Shown here in pieces: positions 57,271 through 64,000 of a stretch of 64,000 bases of DNA. A program made the translations under genes and the position numbers. Below the pieces are notes generated by a model. The model saw only the letters and a program-made list of their open reading frames with translations. It searched no databases and was not told the DNA's origin. The stretch is from Roseburia sp. (GTDB taxonomy: Bacteria; Bacillota; Clostridia; Lachnospirales; Lachnospiraceae): positions 1-64,000 of the forward strand of contig JAMPFV010000007.1 in assembly GCA_023664265.1 (NCBI GenBank). Reading direction: 5' to 3'. Numbering within the stretch: position 1 is the stretch's first letter; each line of letters begins with the position of its first letter.

Positions 57271-58593
57271 TTATTTCGCAGCCTTCCCCGACGGCTTCAC
57301 CAGAAACAGGCTCAGCAGCAGCGCGATTACATAAAGCACAATCGTCGCATACAGCACGCACTGGTAGCCCGTAGGGTTCACCAGAACGCCGTGAGACTCT
57401 ACCTCCTCACCGAAGTGCTGTACAATCCAGTTCGCCATCTGGTTGCCCGTCAGTCCCGCAAAGCCCCATGCCGACAGGGTGATACCATGTATCGCACTGA
57501 TATTTCCCATGCCGTAGTGGTCGGAAAGCAGTGTCGGCACATTGGAAAATCCGCCGCCGTACCCCGCGTTTACGACAAAAATCAATCCCAGAACAAGGAT
57601 AATTAAGAAGGTATTGCCCTCTCCATTTTTAATACCACCTGTTATCATTACCAGAGCCGTAAATGCGATCGACAGCACGAAAATAATCTTGTAAACCGTG
57701 TTTCTGTCCTTCATGGTGTCCGCCCAAGCCGAAAAACCGAGACGTCCGCCCGCGTTAAATATCGCGGATACTGTCGAGAGAATGCCCGCAAAGCCCGCAA
57801 GACCGATACATTTTATGATCATCTTCTCCTGCGAAATCAACGCGAGGCCGCAGGTGATATTGATGTAGAACATCAGCCAGATACCGATATAGTTTGTGAT
57901 CGGCTTTGTCTTGATAACGGACATAATGCTCTGGCTTGCCTCCTTCGTCTGCGGCTCATGCCAGTCGTCCGGCTTCTTCAACAGCAGATGCCCGACAAAC
58001 ATCATCACGAAATAGACAACCGCCAATATCAAAAACATCTTGTAGATGCCGCCGTCGCCGAGGTTGTCCAGCATCGCCTGCATAATCGGGCTTGCAATCG
58101 CCTTCGCGGCGCCAAAGCCTGCCACGGCCAGACCGGTCGCAAGGCCCTTCCTGTCCTTAAACCACAGCATCAGCGTCTTAACCGGCGACAGATACCCCGT
58201 TCCCAGACCGACACCCATGATAAAGCCGTAGCACACATAGATACCGATCAACGCCAGCATGCTTCCGCGGTGGGAACCGCCGTAATAAATAAAGAATCCC
58301 GTTCCCGCCATACCTGCGGCAAAGCAGATCGACGCAATCAGAGAGGATTTGTGAATGTCCTTCTCCACAACATTGCCGAGGAACGCCGCCGACATGCCAA
58401 GGAAGAAAATCGCAAAGCTGAACGCCCACTCCGTCGCTCCCTTGGAAAAGCCGATGTAATCGGCAATCTCCTGGCTGAAAATTGACCAACAGTAAACCGT
58501 ACCTATACTGCAATGAAGCAGCAATGCGGGAATTGCCGCGCGAACCCACTTATTGGAGCGCCATCCCTTGTTTTCTTTTGCACTTGCCCCCAT
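57271..58593 (-). CDS. OFA family MFS transporter (oxalate/formate antiporter type)
   Basis: 440 aa from MGASAKENKGWRSNKW. Twelve membrane helices. The OFA block AIPALLLHCSIGTVYCWSIF and the MFS motif GLGTGYLSPVKTLMLWFKDRKGLATG are conserved. OFA members move oxalate, formate or other monocarboxylates; the substrate here is not set. The start at 58593 has GGAGG 9 bp upstream. It is divergent from the LacI gene with facing promoters only 5 bp apart, so LacI probably controls it. Confidence 0.9.
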   Translation of the reverse strand: MGASAKENKGWRSNKWVRAAIPALLLHCSIGTVYCWSIFSQEIADYIGFSKGATEWAFSFAIFFLGMSAAFLGNVVEKDIHKSSLIASICFAAGMAGTGFFIYYGGSHRGSMLALIGIYVCYGFIMGVGLGTGYLSPVKTLMLWFKDRKGLATGLAVAGFGAAKAIASPIMQAMLDNLGDGGIYKMFLILAVVYFVMMFVGHLLLKKPDDWHEPQTKEASQSIMSVIKTKPITNYIGIWLMFYINITCGLALISQEKMIIKCIGLAGFAGILSTVSAIFNAGGRLGFSAWADTMKDRNTVYKIIFVLSIAFTALVMITGGIKNGEGNTFLIILVLGLIFVVNAGYGGGFSNVPTLLSDHYGMGNISAIHGITLSAWGFAGLTGNQMANWIVQHFGEEVESHGVLVNPTGYQCVLYATIVLYVIALLLSLFLVKPSGKAAK

Positions 58594-58639
58594 TCTTACT
58601 AACCTCCATCCCTTATTTTGGCAAAAGCCTACTTGTCCT

Positions 58640-58668
58640 ATTTTACACCAAAGCTTTTTAAATTTCAA
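58640..58668 (-). promoter_or_regulatory. Promoter of the OFA transporter gene
   Basis: On the minus strand TTGAAA, a 17-bp spacer and TAAAAT. Its -35 box lies 5 bp from the -35 box of the divergent LacI promoter. Confidence 0.65.
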
Positions 58669-58673
58669 TGCTA

Positions 58674-58702
58674 TTGCAATAATAATTTGGTTTGTATATA
58701 AT
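58674..58702 (+). promoter_or_regulatory. Promoter of the LacI-family regulator gene
   Basis: TTGCAA, a 17-bp spacer and TATAAT. The start codon is 23 bp downstream of the -10. The AT-rich segment ATTGCAAT around the -35 box is a short palindrome. Confidence 0.75.
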
Positions 58703-58724
58703 GATGAGAAAAAGGAGTTACGGC

Positions 58725-59735
58725 ATGGTCACGATCAAGGATATCGCAAAGCGGCTCGGAATCGCCCCCAGCACGGTCTCAAAGGGACTCAACGACGCCA
58801 ACGACATCAGCCCCGATTTGAAAAAGCTCGTGCTCGACACGGCGATTGAGATGGGCTATGTCACGAAGAAAATGAAAAAAGAAACGCATAAACGGCTCTG
58901 CCTGTTTATCGAAAATATGCAGTACGAGCAGCCGCAGGACTTCGGCTTTGACATTATCCTCGGCTTCCGTCAGGCTGCGGTGCGGGACAACTGGGAGGTT
59001 CATATCGTGCCGATAACCCCGATTCTGCAGTTGCGCGAGCCCTACGACCGCTATATGCTGCGCAACGGCTATCACGGCGGCTTTCTCGTCGGCTTCGCGC
59101 TCAAGGACCCTTGGATGAAGCAGCTCGAGACGACGACAATCCCCACCGTCCTTTTTGACAACTGCATCCGCAGGAATCCCAATGTCGCCTATGTGGGCAC
59201 CGACAGCTTTGAGGGAATCGACATTGCCATCGAGCACCTGACCGCCCTCGGGCACACCCGAATAGCCCTGCTCAACGGTTCTCCGGACTCCATGATTACC
59301 ACCGACCGCTATAACGCGTATGTCCGCAGTATGCAGGAGCACAACCTGTCCGTGGAGGAAGGCCTTGTCGCACACGGCTACTATGTGGAGGAGAGCGCCA
59401 AGTACCACACCGCCGCCCTGATTCAAAACGGCGCGACCGCCATCCTCTGCGGCAACGATCTGCTGGCCGTCGGCGTGATAAAGGAATGTAAACGGCTGAA
59501 GCTAAAGCTTCCGCGGGATTTGAGCATCATCGGCTTTGACAATCTCCCTGTATCGGAGACGGTCTCCCCCGCGCTCACCACCATCAATCAGAATCGGATT
59601 GAGCTGGGACGCAATTCCTTTGCGGCGCTCTACTGGCTGATCGCAAAGGTGCCAATCTCCAAATCGTTGCTCCGCCCCGAGCTGATTGTCCGCAAGAGCA
59701 CGGCCCCGTGTGCCGACAGCCCCGCCCGGCAATAA
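58725..59735 (+). CDS. LacI family transcriptional regulator
   Basis: 336 aa from MVTIKDIAKRLG. The LacI helix-turn-helix is TIKDIAKRLGIAPSTVSKGL (2-21). The hinge helix and periplasmic-binding-like sensor domain follow, with VLFDNCIRRNPNVAYVGTDS and SIIGFDNLPVSETVSP typical of the family. The start has AAAGGAG 7 bp upstream. It probably regulates the divergent OFA transporter and itself; the effector is unknown. It could also bind the GH13 operator at 48674, but no shared site sequence is seen here. Confidence 0.93.
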   Translation: MVTIKDIAKRLGIAPSTVSKGLNDANDISPDLKKLVLDTAIEMGYVTKKMKKETHKRLCLFIENMQYEQPQDFGFDIILGFRQAAVRDNWEVHIVPITPILQLREPYDRYMLRNGYHGGFLVGFALKDPWMKQLETTTIPTVLFDNCIRRNPNVAYVGTDSFEGIDIAIEHLTALGHTRIALLNGSPDSMITTDRYNAYVRSMQEHNLSVEEGLVAHGYYVEESAKYHTAALIQNGATAILCGNDLLAVGVIKECKRLKLKLPRDLSIIGFDNLPVSETVSPALTTINQNRIELGRNSFAALYWLIAKVPISKSLLRPELIVRKSTAPCADSPARQ

Positions 59736-59741
59736 CAGCAA

Positions 59742-61010
59742 TCAGTTCACCAGCCTCTTGTAAATGTCGAAGCAGTCAAAGGTCGCGAAGTAATCCTTGG
59801 GCGTCTCCGCACGGCGAATCAACTGCACGCTGCCGTCCTCCTTCAACAGAAGCTCTGCGGACTTGAGCTTGCCATTGTAGTTGTATCCCATCGAAAAGCC
59901 GTGCGCTCCGGTATCATGGATTGCCAGATAGTCGCCTATATCAATCCTTGGCAGCATCCTGTCAATCGCGAATTTATCATTGTTCTCACAGAGCGAGCCT
60001 GTCACGTCGTACTTGTACGCACACGGCTCGTTTTCCTTCCCAAGCACCGTGATATGATGATACGCGCCGTACATTGCGGGGCGCATCAGATTTACCGCGC
60101 ACGCGTCAACACCGATATATTCCTTATGCGTATGCTTCTCGTGAATCACCCTTGTAACCAGATGACCGTAGGGCGCCATCATAAAGCGGCCAAGCTCCGT
60201 ATACAGCGCCACATCTCCCATTCCCGCGGGAACCAGCACCTCCTCGTAGACCCGCCGCACGCTCTCGCCAATCTGCGCGATGTCGTTGGCCTCCTGCTCC
60301 GGCCTGTAGGGAACGCCGATTCCACCCGAGAGATTGATAAAGCGGATATTGGCTCCCGTCTCGTTTTTCAGCCGCACCGCCGTCTCGAACAGCGTCTTGG
60401 CAAGCGTCGGGTAATATTCGTTCGTCACTGTATTGCTCGCGAGAAACGCATGAATCCCGAAGTTCTTCACACCCTTCTCCTTCAAGATCCGAAAGCCCTC
60501 AAAGAGCTGCTCGGTCGTAAAGCCGTACTTCGCATCCCCCGGGTTATCCATAATGCTGTTGCTGATCTTGAACACCCCGCCCGGGTTATAGCGGCAGGAA
60601 ATCGTCTCCGGCAGCGTGCCGATGGTTTTCTCCAGATACGCGATATGCGTAAAGTCGTCCAGATTGATGGTCGCGCCAATCTCGTGCGCGTAGGCAAACT
60701 CCTCCGCGGGCGTGTCATTCGAGGAAAACATAATGTCCTCCCCCGCTATCCCCATCGCGTGGCTGAGCATCAGCTCCGTCATGGACGAACAGTCGCAGCC
60801 GCAGCCGTATTCCCGAAGAAGGTCTATCAGAAACGGGTTGGGCGTCGCCTTCACCGCAAAATATTCCTTAAAGCCCTTGTTCCACGCGAAGGCCTCCTTC
60901 ACCGCCCGCGCATTTTCCCGAATGCCCTTTTCGTCATAGATATGGAAGGGCGTCGGATAACGCTCCACAATCTCCTCAATCTGCTTCTTTGTGACAAATG
61001 CTTTTTTCAT
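59742..61010 (-). CDS. lysA: Diaminopimelate decarboxylase
   Basis: 422 aa. PLP enzyme making L-lysine from meso-diaminopimelate. The PLP lysine is Lys-54 in YFAVKATPNP; the glycine loop is INLSGGIGVPY, and the C-terminal DVTGSLCENNDKFA holds the conserved cysteine from the partner active site. The sequence is more divergent than classical LysA, so a related decarboxylase substrate is possible. The ATG overlaps the TrmB stop by 4 bp (ATGA), a translationally coupled pair. Confidence 0.88.
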   Translation of the reverse strand: MKKAFVTKKQIEEIVERYPTPFHIYDEKGIRENARAVKEAFAWNKGFKEYFAVKATPNPFLIDLLREYGCGCDCSSMTELMLSHAMGIAGEDIMFSSNDTPAEEFAYAHEIGATINLDDFTHIAYLEKTIGTLPETISCRYNPGGVFKISNSIMDNPGDAKYGFTTEQLFEGFRILKEKGVKNFGIHAFLASNTVTNEYYPTLAKTLFETAVRLKNETGANIRFINLSGGIGVPYRPEQEANDIAQIGESVRRVYEEVLVPAGMGDVALYTELGRFMMAPYGHLVTRVIHEKHTHKEYIGVDACAVNLMRPAMYGAYHHITVLGKENEPCAYKYDVTGSLCENNDKFAIDRMLPRIDIGDYLAIHDTGAHGFSMGYNYNGKLKSAELLLKEDGSVQLIRRAETPKDYFATFDCFDIYKRLVN

Positions 61011-61735
61011 AACTGTTTCCTTCCTCCCGTCAACTCGATCAATCGTATTTCATTTTTCAGAGAATCCTTGAAAACCCTCACGAAATTCTTCTGCCCGCAG
61101 TACAGGCAGCTATCCGTGTCCGCCCCCGTCATGTCTCCCGTGAGCACATGCGTGGAATCCACAATCAGCCGTATCTGCCCGTCCCTGTTTCCGGTAATAT
61201 ACACGATGCTGCCCGCAATCTCCTCCTCAAACGGTTCATCCACCAGCAGGACAAGCTTTTTCCCCGAGGCAGTCAGACGCGTCAGCGGCTCCCGAAGCGG
61301 CTCAAGGTATTTTGTCTCCATCGCGATATAGGCCCGATACGCCACGTGCTCCAGCATGGTATAAATCTTGTCCATAATGTGCCTGTGCCCGCTTATGGTG
61401 ATGTAGCCGTCGCATTCCGCGTCCGCGCGCGGTATCTCGCTGATCAGCACATGGCTCAACTGTTCCAGTCGGCGAATCCTGTTTTGGCAGAAGTCGCCCA
61501 CCTCGACGGCGATATATTTGTTGGTGCTGCCCTCGAGCAGATACGCCGCACCCTCCTCCACCAGCCCCGCCAGCGCGCTGTAGACGTTGGAGCGGGATAT
61601 CCCCGTCAGCTTGGAGACCTCATATCCCGATAACTCCTTATTTCTCATCAGGCAAAGGTAGATAACCGCCTCCTGTCTGGTAAGCCCGAACTGCATCAGC
61701 TTCTCCGCCAATGCTCCCGAAGCCGCACTTTCCAC
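61007..61735 (-). CDS. TrmB-type helix-turn-helix transcriptional regulator
   Basis: About 242 aa from the preferred GTG at 61735. The N-terminal winged helix is EKLMQFGLTRQEAVIYL, then LSGYEVSKLTGISRSNVYSALAGL, followed by a helical dimerisation segment (RIRRLEQLSHVL) and a PLD-like sensor domain found in TrmB/HTH_archaea types. Upstream in-frame codons lie inside the promoter (61785-61813), so an earlier start is excluded. GGCGG is 8 bp before this GTG. TTG about 24 bp downstream is another option. It is coupled to lysA. Confidence 0.82.
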   Translation of the reverse strand: MESAASGALAEKLMQFGLTRQEAVIYLCLMRNKELSGYEVSKLTGISRSNVYSALAGLVEEGAAYLLEGSTNKYIAVEVGDFCQNRIRRLEQLSHVLISEIPRADAECDGYITISGHRHIMDKIYTMLEHVAYRAYIAMETKYLEPLREPLTRLTASGKKLVLLVDEPFEEEIAGSIVYITGNRDGQIRLIVDSTHVLTGDMTGADTDSCLYCGQKNFVRVFKDSLKNEIRLIELTGGRKQL

Positions 61736-61784
61736 CCGCTTCACCGCCTTTTCAACATATTCCTTAGTGGTTCTCTTTAGGAAC

Positions 61785-61813
61785 ACTATACTATGTGTCC
61801 ACGGAAAAGTCAA
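61785..61813 (-). promoter_or_regulatory. Promoter of the TrmB-lysA operon
   Basis: On the minus strand TTGACT, a 17-bp spacer and TATAGT. The region around the start site has GTTC-CTAAAGA-GAAC, an interrupted inverted repeat that may be the TrmB operator. Confidence 0.7.
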
Positions 61814-61881
61814 GTCATCTGTTTTTATCTACAGGAACTGTTACGAAATTACTATAGTCGTGGTGACCGTCAGGAAAGAAC

Positions 61882-61910
61882 TTGCCACCCTATCCATTAT
61901 TCGGTATAAT
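61882..61910 (+). promoter_or_regulatory. Promoter of kduD, upstream of repeat copy C
   Basis: TTGCCA, a 17-bp spacer and TATAAT. Transcription would start near 61917, so the whole repeat copy C becomes the 5' leader (about 200 nt) of kduD mRNA. Confidence 0.7.
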
Positions 61911-61923
61911 GGGATATAGAATA

Positions 61924-62068
61924 TAGGGAAACGCTGATTAAAGCGTTTCCCGCACCGGATTTGCGTTGCGAAGCAACATTTTCCCAAATCGAACTTTGTT
62001 CGATTGCAAATCCGTGTGCATCCGCCGGAGGCTCTAAGGAAGCGGTGATTTAATCGGCGCTTCCTTAG
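61924..62068 (+). repeat. Multi-hairpin repeat, copy C (145 bp, with an 18-bp hairpin insertion)
   Basis: The sequence matches copy A throughout, apart from an added AAATCGAACTTTGTTCGA at 61986-62003 that forms its own ATCGAAC/GTTCGAT stem. Both end hairpins are intact. It lies between the kduD promoter and start codon. Confidence 0.85.
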
Positions 62069-62117
62069 AAAGGTCATTATGAAACCCGCTGTTCATCCAC
62101 AGAAAGGAAAAAACACT

Positions 62118-62879
62118 ATGTCACTTGATCTGTTTTCATTGAAAGGAAAAACCGCCCTTGTAACAGGGGCCAACACCGGACTCGGACAGGGAATCTGCGT
62201 CGCCTATGCAGAGGCGGGCGCACGGGTCATCGGCGTCGCGCGCAGAAGCTGTCAGGAAACCGCAGACAAGATTGCCGCCGTCTCGGGAGACTTCACGGAA
62301 ATTATCGCGGATTTGTCGGATCTGTCCGCCATTCCCTACATTGCACAGGAGGCTGCCAAAGCCTGCGGCCGTGTTGACATCCTCGTCAACAACGCAGGCA
62401 TCATCAAGCGGTGCGACGCCGCCGACGTGACCGTCGAGGACTGGGACGCCGTCATCAATATTAATGAGAAAATCGTATTCTTCCTCTGCCAGACCTTTGC
62501 CAAGGGATGGATTGACGACCAAAAGGGCGGGAAAATCATCAATATTGCCTCCATGCTCAGCTATCAGGGCGGCGTGCGGGTGCCTGCCTACGCGGCAAGC
62601 AAGAGCGCCATCATGGGAATCACCAAGGCGCTTGCAAATGAGTGGGCCATCCATGGCATCAACGTAAACGCCATCGCCCCCGGCTATATGGCGACCAACA
62701 ACACGGAAAATCTGCGAAAGGACGGTCAGCGAAGCGACGAAATCCTGTCGCGCATCCCCGCGGGACGCTGGGGAACCCCCGAGGACATCACGGGCGCCGC
62801 TGTTTTCCTGGCCTCGGACGCTTCCGCATATGTGCACGGCTTCACGCTTGCGGTTGACGGCGGATGGCTTGCCCGGTAA
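62118..62879 (+). CDS. kduD: 2-deoxy-D-gluconate 3-dehydrogenase-like SDR (KduD type)
   Basis: 253 aa. NAD-dependent short-chain dehydrogenase, best match to KduD of pectin/uronate catabolism (5-keto-4-deoxyuronate pathway). Cofactor motif TGANTGLGQG at 16-25, NNAG at 91-94, catalytic Ser-145, Tyr-158 and Lys-162 (VPAYAASKS). The C-terminus ends FTLAVDGGWLAR as in KduD. The start at 62118 has AAAGGA 9 bp upstream. No KduI or other pectin genes are nearby. The leader is repeat copy C. Confidence 0.9.
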   Translation: MSLDLFSLKGKTALVTGANTGLGQGICVAYAEAGARVIGVARRSCQETADKIAAVSGDFTEIIADLSDLSAIPYIAQEAAKACGRVDILVNNAGIIKRCDAADVTVEDWDAVININEKIVFFLCQTFAKGWIDDQKGGKIINIASMLSYQGGVRVPAYAASKSAIMGITKALANEWAIHGINVNAIAPGYMATNNTENLRKDGQRSDEILSRIPAGRWGTPEDITGAAVFLASDASAYVHGFTLAVDGGWLAR

Positions 62880-62882
62880 AAA

Positions 62883-62945
62883 AATCGTCGCTCGGCAGCG
62901 ACGATTAAGAGAATGCGAAGCGTTTAAAAAACGCTTTGCATTCTC
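62883..62945. terminator. Two consecutive hairpins after kduD
   Basis: Hairpin 1: AATCGTCGCT/AGCGACGATT (62883-62906). Hairpin 2: GAGAATGC-AAGCGTTT/AAACGCTT-GCATTCTC (62909-62945). They begin 3 bp past the stop codon. They would end kduD transcription or stop the convergent GNAT gene. Confidence 0.75.
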
Positions 62946-63021
62946 CTTGAATAATTCACACTATCGCAATTTTCTAATAAAACATTCACACCAAAGCAAG
63001 TCGGAATTGCGGAAAAATGCT

Positions 63022-63588
63022 CTAATCATCGTTCCTCTGCCACTCTGATCTCAGCAATGCATAATAACACGCGTCACAGATTCCCTGATTATTTCGATCC
63101 GCGCTGTGCAGGGTTCCCTCGTACTTCATCCCACATTTTTCCATAACTCTGCCTGAGTTCGGATTTCTCGGATCATGCCTCGCTTCGATTCGATTTGCGC
63201 CCACCACGTCAAAGAGAAACGCCATAACGGCCTTCAGCGCCTCCGCTGTAATCCCCTTATGCCACCAGTCTCTCCCGATGCAATAGCCGATATGTACCAT
63301 CCCGACATCTTCTCTCATATTTACTACGGCCATATCGCCAATCGGCGCGTCGCCATTGTCCCTCAACACAACAGCCCAGTGATAATAGCTCTTGTCGGAA
63401 TACTGCCTGACCCAATCCGCCATTACCCATCGGCTAACTTCCACATCTGAATGCGTCGGCCACGTCAGGTATTTGGTGACTGCCTCATCGGATGCCCAAT
63501 TCTCATACATTGCGGCGGCATCCTCAACCGTGTATCTTCTCAGAATCAATCTGTCCGTCTCTAATCTCTGCGTCCCGCAATGCTCCAT
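63022..63588 (-). CDS. GNAT family N-acetyltransferase (RimJ/RimL-like)
   Basis: 188 aa. RimJ/RimL-type: TDRLILRRYTVEDAAAMY near 11, the acetyl-CoA loop HIGYCIGRDWWHKGITAEAL near 108 and the C-terminal ANRIEARHDPRNPNSGRVMEKCGMKYEGTL near 140 (read as NRIEARHDPRNPNSGRVME, KCGMKYEGTL). Members acetylate ribosomal proteins, drugs or metabolites. It is transcribed convergently with kduD and follows lepB by 55 bp. Confidence 0.9.
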   Translation of the reverse strand: MEHCGTQRLETDRLILRRYTVEDAAAMYENWASDEAVTKYLTWPTHSDVEVSRWVMADWVRQYSDKSYYHWAVVLRDNGDAPIGDMAVVNMREDVGMVHIGYCIGRDWWHKGITAEALKAVMAFLFDVVGANRIEARHDPRNPNSGRVMEKCGMKYEGTLHSADRNNQGICDACYYALLRSEWQRNDD

Positions 63589-63643
63589 CCCCTATTCTCC
63601 ATTTCCGCGCACGCTCTTTACACAACGCATTCAAAATACCGCT

Positions 63644-64000
63644 CTATCTCAGCACCTTAATCTCGGGATAGTACTCCAATCCCACTTTCCCGATGATAGC
63701 CGACCGCTCCACAAATTTATTGTTCCAATACCTCGAATCCCACGAATTGCTGCGATTGTCACCCATCATAAAATAACATCCGTCAGGTATCGTATACGGG
63801 CCAAAGTCCTCATAAAACACATTTTCCGTATAGTCCTCTATCGCCGTGCCATCAATATAGACTTGTCCGTCAATCCCCTCTATTGTCTCCCCCGGCAGTC
63901 CCATCACCCGCTTTAAATACAAGGTCTCGCCGTCATCCGGATAATAAAACGACACAATATCTCCCCGCTGCGGCGTGCTGCACACATATGCAAGCCGATT
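63644..64000 (-). CDS. lepB: Signal peptidase I (C-terminal part, cut by window edge)
   Basis: 119 codons of a type I signal peptidase running off the right edge; the frame is open to base 64000. Box D with the catalytic Lys is LYLKRVMGLPGE, preceded by RGDIVSFYYP. Box E is GDNRSNSWDSRYW. The upstream catalytic Ser (box B) and membrane anchor are outside the window. The enzyme cleaves secretory signal peptides at the outer membrane face. Confidence 0.92.
   Translation of the reverse strand, partial: NRLAYVCSTPQRGDIVSFYYPDDGETLYLKRVMGLPGETIEGIDGQVYIDGTAIEDYTENVFYEDFGPYTIPDGCYFMMGDNRSNSWDSRYWNNKFVERSAIIGKVGLEYYPEIKVLR

Overview
The window looks like chromosome of an anaerobic Clostridia member, most likely a Lachnospiraceae-type gut or rumen bacterium (inference). 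The grounds are the gene order rpmF-plsX-acpP-rnc-smc-ftsY and ylxM-ffh-rpsP, an archaeal-type IMP cyclohydrolase beside a stand-alone AICAR formyltransferase, a DUF711/ACT gene pair, an OFA transporter and GH43/GH13 glycosidases. Core genes are moderately GC-rich. Several short patches (about 2.2-5.0, 38.1-38.8 and 42.1-44.0 kb) are visibly AT-rich and carry accessory genes. Nearly all genes are on the minus strand.

Left part (1-21 kb): the signal recognition particle genes (ylxM, ffh, start of rpsP), then an accessory patch with a type I toxin-antitoxin-like unit, a GNAT/YoaP protein, an anti-sigma/STAS pair, an orphan HicB and a DUF1877 protein. After this come yitT, threonine ammonia-lyase, ftsY, smc, rnc, acpP, plsX, rpmF and yceD, two unknown envelope proteins, tmcAL on the plus strand, and the DUF711-ACT pair.

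Middle (20-46 kb): a WalJ-like hydrolase, a large FtsA-like protein with beta-grasp-like modules, coaE, polA, an orphan zinc-finger anti-sigma-like protein, tRNA-Leu(CAA), a GH43 glycosidase, the split purH function, and a radical-SAM/DUF4130 DNA-repair pair behind a promoter with LexA-like boxes. Then follow a frameshifted lipoprotein with 11-bp iterons upstream, a decayed hsdM start fused to an orphan MqsA-type zinc-finger gene, a MITE-like multi-hairpin element, a YfbR-like phosphohydrolase, a hybrid histidine kinase, a LysM secreted protein, a nuclease-transposase remnant, a phosphodiesterase and a GNAT-ApbE-Gx transporter operon.

Right part (46-64 kb): a GH13 glycosidase with a clear LacI-type operator, a MATE exporter, a ferredoxin-domain aldo/keto reductase, an HD hydrolase, a MarR-controlled heterodimeric ABC exporter, greA, a divergent OFA transporter/LacI pair, a TrmB-lysA operon, kduD, a GNAT enzyme and the end of lepB. 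A repeat family of about 127 bp (6088, 48782, 61924, with a half copy at 43361) made of nested hairpins is scattered through the window. It is the most noteworthy non-coding feature, together with the toxin-antitoxin unit at 1.9-2.3 kb.
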